This document shows, piece by piece, positions 1-6,916 of a stretch of DNA of 38,927 nt. The DNA comes from an uncultured Clostridia bacterium. Lineage in GTDB: Bacteria; Bacillota; Clostridia; TANB77; CAG-508. The stretch is taken from positions 1 to 38,927 of the forward strand of contig CAKPKQ010000011.1 in the NCBI GenBank assembly GCA_934167305.1. Direction: 5' to 3'. The notes beneath the pieces were generated by a model. That model ran no database searches and was not told the origin of the DNA. It saw nothing but the letters and a program-made list of their open reading frames with translations. Position 1 is the stretch's first letter, and every line of letters begins with the position of its first letter. The position numbers and the translations under genes are program-made.

Positions 1-165
1 GCTCTCAGCTCGTTTTTTACATTTTGTTATCATTTTTTGTCAAAAAATGGCCGTTTTTCCACATAATGCAAGGGAAGCACAGGTTTGAGCATGCCATTGG
101 GGACGAAGCATGTGCCATTGGGGACGGAGAATATTGGCATATTTTTGTTTATTCATGCCATTCAT

Positions 166-304
166 GGAGCACACTGTGCTCCGCTATGTTTTTACGCATA
201 AGAAAAGTGGCTTCGCCACATGTACAGGGTTGCTTTGCAACCCGTACAGCCTAAGGTAACTTAACCTTGTTGTATAGCAAAAATCTTCGATTTTTCCTAT
301 ACAA
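166..304. repeat. Cluster of five consecutive hairpins
   Basis: Five inverted repeats follow each other: 166-182 (GGAGCAC/GTGCTCC), 207-219 (GTGGC/GCCAC, TTC loop), 222-247 (arms around a TTT loop, one unpaired A), 253-268 (AAGGT/ACCTT) and 270-304 (TTGTATAG.AAAAATC/GATTTTT.CTATACAA, TTC loop). A transcription terminator follows at 308-339. The stretch is richer in G and C than its surroundings and also holds two copies of TGCCATTGGGGACGGA-like sequence at 92-107 and 113-128. I see no convincing gene in 1-343. It may be a cluster of small repeat elements or the structured 3' end of a transcript. Confidence 0.6.
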
Positions 305-307
305 TAA

Positions 308-339
308 AAAAGCAACCCAAGATTTCTCGGGTTGCTTTT
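308..339 (-). terminator. Rho-independent terminator of the 344-685 gene
   Basis: The arms AAAAGCAACCC and GGGTTGCTTTT enclose a 10-nt loop. Read on the minus strand the hairpin ends in a run of T, just after the stop codon of the membrane-protein gene. Confidence 0.85.
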
Positions 340-343
340 AATG

Positions 344-685
344 TTAACCTTCCTCGTCTTCCTCTTCTTCCTGATGATTTGCTTCGTAAATCTCTTTTTC
401 TTTACTTCTTCTACCGAAGAGAATAGCCCATGCGGTTGTGCCTGTAAGTCCAAAAATCGCTTTGATTACCGACCGCACAACGGCGGGATCATTTGCGAAA
501 CCTTCTTTGAAGATTCTGACAACATTTAGAACCGTCATCATAATTGCTAATACAAGATATGTTCCCACAATATATCTCCGTCTCTCCTGAAGAGAAGCGA
601 AAAATGCGAGAAGTCCAAAAACGCTCATAATTATCAGTTCTGTGTTTACGAGTTCTTCGTAGCTAATGTTGCTCAGGATTTCCAT
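344..685 (-). CDS. Small membrane protein of unknown function
   Basis: A 113-residue protein I do not recognise. It shows three likely membrane segments at about residues 17-32, 40-58 and 74-91, separated by short charged loops (QERRR, FKEG, GRRSKEKE), and ends in an acidic tail (EEEEDEEG). The start is supported by AGGAG about 9 nt upstream. It has its own promoter (793-821) and terminator (308-339), so it is a single-gene unit. Codon use is less AT-biased than in the neighbouring toxin cassette (GCG, CGG and GAC are common), which suggests a separate history. The size and topology would fit a phage holin-like or accessory membrane protein, but nothing identifies it firmly. Confidence 0.75.
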   Translation of the reverse strand: MEILSNISYEELVNTELIIMSVFGLLAFFASLQERRRYIVGTYLVLAIMMTVLNVVRIFKEGFANDPAVVRSVIKAIFGLTGTTAWAILFGRRSKEKEIYEANHQEEEEDEEG

Positions 686-792
686 AATGTTTACTCCTTT
701 TTTTCTATTAAATGTATATATTTAATCTAGTTTTTCAACTAGTTGAAACGAGGAACTTTATATAAAATAGGTCTAGGCCTATATTACCATCT

Positions 793-821
793 ATTTTAAC
801 ACACTTTACATAAATTTGCAA
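793..821 (-). promoter_or_regulatory. Sigma-A-type promoter for the 344-685 gene
   Basis: TTGCAA (-35) and TAAAAT (-10) are 17 nt apart on the minus strand. Between them and the gene lie two palindromes, near 737-752 (TTTCAACTAGTTGAAA) and 770-786 (ATAGGTCTAGGCCTAT, one mismatch), which could be operators. Confidence 0.55.
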
Positions 822-940
822 ATTTTGTATATAATTATGAAAAGTAACTTTAATATATATTAATTTTGTTTTTTAAATATACACAATCAAAAATATCTTA
901 AACTTATTCTATATGAAAGTTCTTTGATTTTTCTTATATA

Positions 941-969
941 CAAAAAACTCTCAATAAATTGAGAGTTTA
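941..969 (-). terminator. Terminator of the toxin-antitoxin-chaperone cassette
   Basis: A perfect stem AAACTCTCAA/TTGAGAGTTT with a 4-nt loop, followed on the minus strand by TTTTTT, 4 nt after the stop codon of the SecB-like gene. Confidence 0.9.
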
Positions 970-973
970 TATT

Positions 974-1369
974 CTAGTTTTCCTCTTGATCTTTAATTAA
1001 CTTATTAACATTTATTGTAGGTAACATTAGTGGTGTGATATTCGCGTTTGCAGTATATGTAGATACTATCGCTCTAACATATGGATATAATATTGCAATA
1101 GCATTTGGCTCAAAGTTTATTTCTTCTTCATTATTTTCGATTGTAAAGAACCCTCTTATTGAAACTTTCATATAAAATGGATACTTTTCTTCCTTTTCAA
1201 ATATTTCAACATTTAAATCAACAGTCATCTTATTTTTATCATAACGTATGTTTTTATCAATCTTAAATTCTATTTCAACAGGTCTTTCTTTAAAATTTTC
1301 GTTATATTCAAACAAAACATTTTTAACTATGTATTTATTAAAAATTAACTTGCTTTTAAACTTGTCCAT
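974..1369 (-). CDS. SecB-like chaperone of a toxin-antitoxin-chaperone cassette
   Basis: 131 residues. The C-terminal half carries the SecB hallmark: FEPNAIAILYPYVRAIVS at about 86-103, then ITPLMLPTIN at 111-120, matching the SecB pattern of an N-A-x-x-x-L-[FY]-P-Y-x-R stretch followed by a P-x-L-x-P-x-[IV]-N strand. SecB proper is mainly a proteobacterial export chaperone. In Gram-positives SecB-like proteins typically occur as the chaperone of toxin-antitoxin-chaperone (TAC) systems, where they hold the antitoxin. Here it is the last of three overlapping genes: its start lies 25 nt inside the small antitoxin candidate and has its own GGGAGG site. Function is inferred from fold signature plus context. 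Confidence 0.85.
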   Translation of the reverse strand: MDKFKSKLIFNKYIVKNVLFEYNENFKERPVEIEFKIDKNIRYDKNKMTVDLNVEIFEKEEKYPFYMKVSIRGFFTIENNEEEINFEPNAIAILYPYVRAIVSTYTANANITPLMLPTINVNKLIKDQEEN

Positions 1370-1596
1370 AAATCCTCCCCTATATTATAGTCATTATAAT
1401 TTTTATAATTGTTATAAATTTTTCTATTGTTTATTTTATATTTTTCATTATTTATATCGTAATAAACATTCATTTCTCTTTGCTGTAACTGTAATTCATC
1501 ATCTATATCATCTTGCATTTTATCTATTACATCTTGTATGTTTATATTATTTACTATTTTATCAACTTTTTTCAACAATCTTTTTATTCTACTCAT
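1345..1596 (-). CDS. Putative antitoxin of the TAC cassette
   Basis: An 83-residue charged protein with no family I can name. The N-terminus is basic (SRIKRLLKKVDK), followed by an acidic helix-like stretch (DVIDKMQDDIDDELQ) and an Asn/Tyr/Lys-rich middle. The C-terminal end GEDLWTSLKAS is short, with a Trp/Leu pair. In known TAC systems the antitoxin ends in a small chaperone-addiction segment that binds the SecB-like partner; this tail is a candidate. It overlaps the toxin gene by 8 nt and the chaperone gene by 25 nt, with AGGAGG ahead of the ATG, so the three genes are translationally linked. The antitoxin role rests on position and size only. Confidence 0.7.
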   Translation of the reverse strand: MSRIKRLLKKVDKIVNNINIQDVIDKMQDDIDDELQLQQREMNVYYDINNEKYKINNRKIYNNYKNYNDYNIGEDLWTSLKAS

Positions 1597-2215
1597 TTTT
1601 TACTAACCTCCTACTTATAATTATTGAAAATAAATCTAAAATCCTTTTTTTATCCCTATATAATTTACTTGTAATTATACATTTTTGATTTTTAACACAA
1701 ATTTGTTTTTGAACATTTAATAATATATCATCTTTGTATTTTTCATTTCTTTTTTTATTTTTAAACTCTGCCATAATAACATCAAATTCCTTAAAAAAAC
1801 CATTATCTTCTAATATATTAATCCAAAATTTATCACTTTGTTTTTTCAACTTTTCTACTAATTTTTCAGAACCACTTTCAATAAGTTTTTTCTCTAACTT
1901 TTTCTTTAATTTAGAGTATATAATACTTCCTTCTGGTGAGCTTATATCAAATAATTTAGATTTATTAACTATAATTTTAGACTTTATTATTGCATAATTC
2001 ATTAAGTTTTTTTCATTTTTATCATTATAATTTTTTTCCATATTTATTATATTCCATTGCACAGCATAGAATATATCATCCCAAAAATAAATACCATCTC
2101 CAAGCCACTCATATTTTTGTTCTTGTGACTTTGAAATTTTGAAGCCCTGTTTTAGTATGCTTTCACTCTTTTCTTTTGTTGTTCCATGGTATCCTGTCAA
2201 TATTTTTTGACTCAT
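1589..2215 (-). CDS. ADP-ribosyltransferase-like toxin (CmdT-like) of a TAC cassette
   Basis: 208 residues. The N-terminus has the layout of an ART-fold ADP-ribosyltransferase: GYHGTT at residues 8-13 (His10 as the NAD-binding H), then EWLGDGIYFWDD at 37-46 with Tyr43 as the likely second catalytic-site residue, then AVQW at 51-54. The third acidic residue is not certain; Glu149 or a nearby acid is possible. The C-terminal 100 residues are Lys-rich with no recognisable domain. It is the first gene of a three-gene minus-strand operon with a small protein and a SecB-like chaperone, the arrangement of the E. coli CmdTAC anti-phage system, whose toxin ADP-ribosylates mRNA. AGGAG lies 6 nt ahead of the ATG. 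Target and activity are inferred. Confidence 0.8.
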   Translation of the reverse strand: MSQKILTGYHGTTKEKSESILKQGFKISKSQEQKYEWLGDGIYFWDDIFYAVQWNIINMEKNYNDKNEKNLMNYAIIKSKIIVNKSKLFDISSPEGSIIYSKLKKKLEKKLIESGSEKLVEKLKKQSDKFWINILEDNGFFKEFDVIMAEFKNKKRNEKYKDDILLNVQKQICVKNQKCIITSKLYRDKKRILDLFSIIISRRLVKNE

Positions 2216-2252
2216 TTTTACTCCTAGTATTATTATATTATCTATTTAAAAT

Positions 2253-2281
2253 ATTTTATACTCAGAATAAAGACAATTCAA
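2253..2281 (-). promoter_or_regulatory. Probable promoter of the TAC cassette
   Basis: TTGAAT (-35) and TAAAAT (-10) with 17 nt spacing on the minus strand, about 40 nt ahead of the toxin start. The rest of 2282-2492 is AT-rich with no gene that I can see. Confidence 0.4.
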
Positions 2282-2492
2282 GTTTTTTTCGTCGCAATTT
2301 TCGACACAATTTGACAAAATAATTATACATTATATTTTTAAATCATACTATTAAGTTTTTATTACATAATTATTACAGATTCATTACATTATAGCATATT
2401 TGTACTATTATGTAAACACGTTTTTTTATTCTCTTAATATATTAAAAGTTAAATTTATGCTTTTATTTCACTTTTTTACAATTATCTTATGC

Positions 2493-2528
2493 AAAAAGAA
2501 TCAAGGTTATAAAACCTTGATTCTTTTT
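2493..2528 (-). terminator. Terminator of tRNA-Lys(CUU)
   Basis: A 16-bp stem AAAAAGAATCAAGGTT/AACCTTGATTCTTTTT with a 4-nt loop, immediately downstream of the tRNA gene. It would work in both directions. Confidence 0.9.
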
Positions 2529-2535
2529 GTGTTGC

Positions 2536-2611
2536 TGGTGCGTCATAGAGGAGTCGAACCTCCGACCATCAGATTAAGAGTCTGCTGCTCTACCAACTGA
2601 GCTAATGACGC
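2536..2611 (-). tRNA. tRNA-Lys (anticodon CUU)
   Basis: A 76-nt cloverleaf on the minus strand. The acceptor arms are GCGTCAT/ATGACGC, the D arm is GCTC/GAGC, the anticodon loop is CTCTTAA (anticodon CTT), the T arm is GGAGG TTCGACT CCTCT and CCA is encoded. The stem pair 27-43 is a G/A mismatch. It has its own promoter and terminator. Confidence 0.95.
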
Positions 2612-2631
2612 ACATATAATTAACTTTAATT

Positions 2632-2661
2632 ATTATACGGCCGATTAGCCTATTTTGTCAA
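2632..2661 (-). promoter_or_regulatory. Promoter of tRNA-Lys(CUU)
   Basis: A consensus TTGACA and TATAAT on the minus strand with 18 nt between them, 20 nt ahead of the tRNA. Confidence 0.85.
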
Positions 2662-2678
2662 TAGTTTGTTTATTTATT

Positions 2679-3524
2679 TTAGCATAATTTATTTGCAATT
2701 TCTGCAAATTGTTCTATTGTTAGTTGTTCTCCTCTTGTGTTTTCATTCAATTCTAATTGCTGTAATATTGTTTTTATTTTTTCTTTTGATGCAATTCCGG
2801 CATTTGCTAGTCCATTTAATAATGTTTTTCTTCTTTGCATAAAGCTTGCTTTTATAACTTTAAAAAATATTTCTTCATTTTTCAAATGTACTGGTGGTTC
2901 TTTTCTAATATCTAATTTTATAACTTCTGAATTTACTTTTGGTGCAGGAATAAATGATGTATTTGGTACTGTCATCATTTCTTGTGCATTTGCATAATAA
3001 TACACACAATATGTAATAGCCCCAGTATTTTTTCCTCCTGGAATTTCTGTTAGTCTATCTGCAACTTCTTTTTGTATCATAACTGTTATACTATTTATAT
3101 TTAATTTTTCTTCTAATAACTTCATTATTATAGGGGTTGTAATATAATATGGTAAATTTGCTACAATTTTTACTGTATAATTTTTATCATTTTCATTTTT
3201 TATTAAATTATTTAAATCAACTTTTAGTACATCTTCATTTATAACTTTAAAATTTTCATATAATGAAAATCTATCATTTAAAATTTCTATCATTTTTTTA
3301 TCTAGTTCTATTGCTATTACTTTCCCTGCTTTTTCTACAAGTTTGCTAGTTAGTGTTCCTAAACCTGGTCCTATTTCAATTACAAAATCTTCTGATTTAA
3401 TTTCTGAAACTTCTATTATATTTTCAATTACACTATCATCAACTAAAAAGTTTTGCCCTAAATCCTTGTTAGCACTTATGTTATATTTTTTCATTATGAA
3501 TTTTGTTTCTTCATATATATTCAT
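2679..3524 (-). CDS. rsmA: 16S rRNA (adenine-1518/1519-N6) dimethyltransferase RsmA (KsgA)
   Basis: 281 residues, normal length for the family. It dimethylates two adjacent adenines in the 3'-terminal hairpin of 16S rRNA during late 30S assembly, using S-adenosylmethionine. The entry motif DLGQNFLVDD is at 21-30, the SAM-binding IGPGLGTLT at 51-59, the acidic ribose-binding end of strand 2 near AIELDKK (71-77), and the catalytic NLPYY motif IV at 123-127. The ATG at 3524 has an AAAGGA site somewhat far upstream; an in-frame ATG at residue 11 would remove only a poorly conserved N-terminus. It is a single gene between tRNA-Lys and the VanW gene. Confidence 0.95.
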   Translation of the reverse strand: MNIYEETKFIMKKYNISANKDLGQNFLVDDSVIENIIEVSEIKSEDFVIEIGPGLGTLTSKLVEKAGKVIAIELDKKMIEILNDRFSLYENFKVINEDVLKVDLNNLIKNENDKNYTVKIVANLPYYITTPIIMKLLEEKLNINSITVMIQKEVADRLTEIPGGKNTGAITYCVYYYANAQEMMTVPNTSFIPAPKVNSEVIKLDIRKEPPVHLKNEEIFFKVIKASFMQRRKTLLNGLANAGIASKEKIKTILQQLELNENTRGEQLTIEQFAEIANKLC

Positions 3525-3608
3525 ATTTAATTTTAATCCTTTCTTAATTACTGGATTTGTTGGTTTTGTACCTATTACAGTATATAAAGTAAATTACCAA
3601 AAGTCAAT

Positions 3609-3635
3609 AAAAGCACTAGAATTACTAGTGCTTTT
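3609..3635 (-). terminator. Terminator of the VanW-family gene
   Basis: Stem AAAAGCACTAG/CTAGTGCTTTT with a 5-nt loop, 6 nt past the stop codon on the minus strand. Confidence 0.8.
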
Positions 3636-3640
3636 GCTTT

Positions 3641-5545
3641 TTATTCAGATGTATTATTTTCTACAGTTTCACTATTTGATGTTGTATTATTTGTTTCTGT
3701 ATTTGTTGAAGGATTTTCTTCAACTGGTTTTGTGTCAGTTGGTTGTGATGTTTTTTTAGTTCCTCTTCTTACTATTCTATTTCTAGAATCATATGTGTCT
3801 TTTGAAAGTAATGTTGTAGAAATTACTTTTCCATTTTGTTTTAATATTCTGTAGCCTTCGCTTCTGCATCCTGTTATTGCTGATTGTTCTTCAATTTCTT
3901 TTCCTTCTTCTAATGTTGGGTCTTCCTTATATATTGTAGTAGGGTTAATATATGATGTAACTTTAGATTGAATAACAACTTCATATTCATTTTCTTCTTT
4001 TATTCCATATATTGATACTTTACATACTCCACCACTTGCTGATGCTACTACTTTTATAGGGTATTTTCTTGTGTTTTTAAATCTAAAATCCAAGCTTCCA
4101 TAATAAACTGTTGCATCTCTACTTGGTGCTACATATCCAGCTGTAAACATATGATTACTTCTTTCAACAATTTTTAAATTTGCAAGTAATGCTGCATTAT
4201 ATATTGTTGATGATACTTGACAAACACCTCCACCAACGCTTGGTACTACTTTTCCACCAATATATGCTGTTCCTTCTTTAAATCCTGTTTCAAATGATAT
4301 TGCCCCAATTGTTGTATTAAATGAGAAGTTTTCGTCAGGCATTATAACTGTTCCATTAACTTTTTTTGTTGCAAGTTTTATATTCTCGTTTCTATTATAA
4401 TTACTTGCATCAAATCTTGTTGAGAAAGTAGCAATTAAATCTGGAAATGCTTCTTCTCCTAAGTTTTTGATTGTTTTTTTAGGTTTTGTTATTTTTAAAG
4501 GAATTTCATATTCTTGTTTATATTCTTTTATAAGTTCTTCTGCTGCTTCTATAGAAATTCCAAAGTCAACTCCATTAACTTCTGGATGAACTATTGTTGG
4601 ATTTTTTTCTACATATGCATCTTTAGGCTCTTTATATATTTCATCATGAATTTTTTGTATATCTATTTCATCTGGTTCTTTGTGTTCTACTGGTATTTCT
4701 ATTTCTTGATAATTTGTATGAATATTTGTTAATTGTTCTTTTATTTTTTGTTTTAATTCATCTGTTTTTATACTATAGCCCGCTTTTCCTCTTACTATTA
4801 CTAATTTTTCTTTTTCTATATAATAACTATTTTCTACAACTGCATCTTGCATTTTTGAATTTATATCTTTAATAGTTGTTGATAATAAATCTTCATCTAA
4901 ATATAATTCTGGTGTTATTTCTTTTTTAAATAGTTTTGTGAATAATATCTCATAATTATTAGTTATAATATTTCCTTTTCTTCCAACATTAAAAGCTTCT
5001 TTTACAGCATTTTCTACATCAAATTTCGCATTAAATGTATTAGCAGTAATATTGGTTTCACTTTCACCTTTTTTTAATATTAAGCTATTATTTTCATCTT
5101 TAAATCTTTCTTCTATTGCATTATTTATTTTGTTTGTTGCTTCTTCAACTGATAATTTTGAAACATCTATACCTAGAATTGATATTTTTTCTAAAATTTT
5201 ATTATTATTCATATTAAGTAAAGAAAAAATTACTGAAAAAAGCATAATAGCCAAAATTAAAATTAAAGGAATTATTATTGTTCTTGCTTTTATTTGTTTG
5301 CTTTTTTCTTTTACTTCTACTCTTTTGAATTCTTGAGTTTGTTCTTTTTTGTCTGTTTCCTTAGCTTCTTCTGTTTTAGTTTCTGTTGTTTCTATTACTT
5401 CTTCATTTTTTTCAACTTTACTTTCTTCTTTTTCTTCTTCTTTATTTTCTTTGACTTCTTCTTTTAGAACATCTTTTTCTATATTTTCAGGAGCTTTATT
5501 TTCTTTTATTTCCTCTTGATTGTTTGAATCTTTTTGTTCTTTCAT
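3641..5545 (-). CDS. VanW-family membrane-anchored cell-envelope protein
   Basis: 634 residues from the ATG at 5545, chosen over an upstream in-frame ATG at 5599 because AAAGGGGA stands about 7 nt ahead of it. The N-terminal 85 residues are a Glu/Lys-rich, low-complexity cytoplasmic tail. One membrane segment lies at about 89-111. Outside it, a peptidoglycan-binding-like region (about 115-250) precedes a VanW domain (about 370-510) with the conserved stretches NENIKLATKKVNG, MPDENFSFN, GGKVVPSVGGGVCQVSSTIYNA and AGYVAPSRDATVYYG. The C-terminus is Thr/Asn/Glu-rich. VanW proteins are named after a vancomycin-cluster gene, but their role is unknown; such anchored forms are common core proteins in Clostridia and should not be read as a resistance gene. 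Confidence 0.9.
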   Translation of the reverse strand: MKEQKDSNNQEEIKENKAPENIEKDVLKEEVKENKEEEKEESKVEKNEEVIETTETKTEEAKETDKKEQTQEFKRVEVKEKSKQIKARTIIIPLILILAIMLFSVIFSLLNMNNNKILEKISILGIDVSKLSVEEATNKINNAIEERFKDENNSLILKKGESETNITANTFNAKFDVENAVKEAFNVGRKGNIITNNYEILFTKLFKKEITPELYLDEDLLSTTIKDINSKMQDAVVENSYYIEKEKLVIVRGKAGYSIKTDELKQKIKEQLTNIHTNYQEIEIPVEHKEPDEIDIQKIHDEIYKEPKDAYVEKNPTIVHPEVNGVDFGISIEAAEELIKEYKQEYEIPLKITKPKKTIKNLGEEAFPDLIATFSTRFDASNYNRNENIKLATKKVNGTVIMPDENFSFNTTIGAISFETGFKEGTAYIGGKVVPSVGGGVCQVSSTIYNAALLANLKIVERSNHMFTAGYVAPSRDATVYYGSLDFRFKNTRKYPIKVVASASGGVCKVSIYGIKEENEYEVVIQSKVTSYINPTTIYKEDPTLEEGKEIEEQSAITGCRSEGYRILKQNGKVISTTLLSKDTYDSRNRIVRRGTKKTSQPTDTKPVEENPSTNTETNNTTSNSETVENNTSE

Positions 5546-5614
5546 CTCTTTTCCCCTTTTATATAAAATATATACTTTTGTATAGAACAATATTACCATA
5601 ATGTAATTTATTTT

Positions 5615-5643
5615 ACAATAAAAAATTATTTATATTTTGTCAA
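5615..5643 (-). promoter_or_regulatory. Promoter of the VanW-family gene
   Basis: TTGACA and TATTGT with 17 nt spacing on the minus strand, in the divergent region shared with the S24-like regulator. Confidence 0.6.
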
Positions 5644-5670
5644 ATTTTATATTTTTTTATACTTTTATAC

Positions 5671-5699
5671 TAGACAAGAAAATTATTTTTATATATAAT
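5671..5699 (+). promoter_or_regulatory. Promoter of the XRE/S24-like regulator
   Basis: TAGACA and TATAAT with 17 nt spacing, 36 nt ahead of the start codon. The same TAGACA -35 recurs at 9093 ahead of the secretion arm. Confidence 0.65.
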
Positions 5700-5735
5700 A
5701 CTTGTAGAAAATAATGTAAAAAAAGAGGTAGTATT

Positions 5736-6314
5736 ATGCTAGGTCATATGATTGAATATATTCGTAAAGAAAAAAAGCTTACAAAAGCTGGTATTGCTAA
5801 AGGAACAAATATCAACACAGGGCATCTAACACATATTGAAAAGGGTGAAAGAAATCCTAGTCATAAAGTATTAAAAAACTTATGTAAAACAATGGACATT
5901 CCTTATCGTCCTTTAATGTATACATATGACAAAGAACTTACTGAAGAGCAATTAGGCTATAAGGTTGTTTCTCATATTCCTTATGATAAAATTCCAACCT
6001 TTGACTTACTTGGCAGTTTAATTGACTGTCCAACAAGTGCTGCTGGTGCTTCTATTGCAGTAAAAATAAATGATACATCTATGGAACCAAAACTAAAAAA
6101 AGATTCTTATGCCTACATAGAATTTAATACTCCACTTGATAATAGAGATGTTGGATTATTTAGTTATAATGGTCAACTTTTAATACGTAAATTTATAATT
6201 CGTAAAGATGGACTTGTTTTAAGAGCTGAAGATAAAGAAATTGAAGACATTTGCTTAGATCCAAAAGAAGAGTTTTATATTGTTGGCAAAGTTGTAGGTT
6301 CAACATCAAATTAA
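5736..6314 (+). CDS. XRE-family transcriptional regulator with S24 peptidase-like domain
   Basis: 192 residues. The N-terminus (about 1-60) is a helix-turn-helix of the XRE/Cro type (LTKAGIAKGTNINTGHLTHIEKGERNP). The C-terminus (about 85-190) is a LexA/CI-like S24 fold: the catalytic-serine motif NDTSMEP has Ser115, and Lys152 in LLIRKFI is the likely general base. An Ala-Gly pair occurs at 103-104, too close to Ser115 to match the spacing of the LexA self-cleavage site, so self-cleavage is uncertain. AGAGGT is 8 nt ahead of the ATG. It may be a stress or SOS-like repressor, but its targets are unknown; it stands alone, divergent from the VanW gene. Confidence 0.85.
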   Translation: MLGHMIEYIRKEKKLTKAGIAKGTNINTGHLTHIEKGERNPSHKVLKNLCKTMDIPYRPLMYTYDKELTEEQLGYKVVSHIPYDKIPTFDLLGSLIDCPTSAAGASIAVKINDTSMEPKLKKDSYAYIEFNTPLDNRDVGLFSYNGQLLIRKFIIRKDGLVLRAEDKEIEDICLDPKEEFYIVGKVVGSTSN

Positions 6315-6333
6315 AAATTTTGTCAAAAATACT

Positions 6334-6361
6334 TGAATTATAATTTTTTTATATTATAATA
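6334..6361 (+). promoter_or_regulatory. Probable promoter of the CBM gene
   Basis: TTGAAT and TATAAT with 16 nt spacing, 40 nt ahead of the start codon. Confidence 0.5.
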
Positions 6362-6401
6362 TTAAATTAGTTAAACAAGAGATAAATAAGGAGAATTTTA
6401 A

Positions 6402-6860
6402 ATGGAATTAGTTAAAAATATTTTCTTCAATACAGATAAATTAGTTGAGAATTCAAAAGTTAAAATTTCATATGCTGGTGAACTTTTTCAAAATGATTCA
6501 GAAGAAGTTTATATTCATTATGGATTTGGAATTAATTGGGATAATTTAAATGAAATAAAAATGGAAAAAACAGAACTTGGTTTTCAAGCAGAAATAGACT
6601 TAATTTCTGATGGTACTTTTAATTTCTGTTTTAGAAATTCAAAAAATAAATGGGACAATAATAATGGAGCAAATTATATTTTTCCTATTGAAAAAGTTGA
6701 GCTTGCTTTAGTTGTAAAAGAAAAATCATTTTTATCAAGTCCTAGAAAATTGAGAAAATCATATATTTGGAGTAAAAAAGTACGTTTGGCAGTATATAAA
6801 ATTATTACATATTTGCCAAGATTAATTTCTGGAAATTATAAAAGAAAAGTTTCAGAATAA
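6402..6860 (+). CDS. Small protein with a CBM25/CBM53-type starch-binding module
   Basis: 152 residues. Residues about 20-97 match a family 25/53 carbohydrate-binding module: VKISYAGEL, then VYIHYGFGINWDN, then FNFCFRNSKNKWDNNNGANY. The W-D-N-N-x-G-x-N-Y end is typical of these alpha-glucan-binding modules. There is no signal peptide or membrane segment, so it is probably cytoplasmic, with a basic C-terminal tail (KKVRLAVYK..., NYKRKVSE). A cytoplasmic alpha-glucan binder would fit binding to stored glycogen, but that is inference. AAGGAG is well placed. It is a single-gene unit with its own promoter and a shared terminator. Confidence 0.75.
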   Translation: MELVKNIFFNTDKLVENSKVKISYAGELFQNDSEEVYIHYGFGINWDNLNEIKMEKTELGFQAEIDLISDGTFNFCFRNSKNKWDNNNGANYIFPIEKVELALVVKEKSFLSSPRKLRKSYIWSKKVRLAVYKIITYLPRLISGNYKRKVSE

Positions 6861-6878
6861 TAATTAATTGATATTTTT

Positions 6879-6909
6879 AAAAGCAAACTATTAAAATAGT
6901 TTGCTTTTT
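6879..6909. terminator. Bidirectional terminator between convergent genes
   Basis: Stem AAAAGCAAACTAT/ATAGTTTGCTTTT with a 4-nt loop and T/A runs on both sides, between the CBM gene (plus) and the SDR gene (minus). Confidence 0.9.
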
Positions 6910-6916
6910 GAGTTTG

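Noticed and set aside
103..118. Insertion sequence signalled by the repeated CATTGGGGACG words
   Set aside because: No transposase gene or paired terminal repeats are visible in the window; kept only as part of the hairpin-cluster observation.
24..254. Plus-strand frame of 76 codons at the window start
   Set aside because: No ribosome binding site, atypical composition, and it runs through several hairpins.
1248..1688. Plus-strand frame of 146 codons over the TAC cassette
   Set aside because: Shadow of the three minus-strand genes; Phe/Leu/Tyr-rich nonsense peptide with no start site.
2311..2340. TTGACA with AT-rich follow-up as a plus-strand promoter
   Set aside because: The best -10 is only 14 nt away and no plus-strand gene follows.
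2400..2600. Short plus-strand frame ending RHRGVEPPTIRLRVCCSTN
   Set aside because: This is the antisense translation of tRNA-Lys(CUU), a well-known false gene.
3641..5545. Vancomycin resistance gene
   Set aside because: VanW-domain proteins are widespread in Clostridia and no vanHAX-type genes are nearby; the name does not imply resistance.
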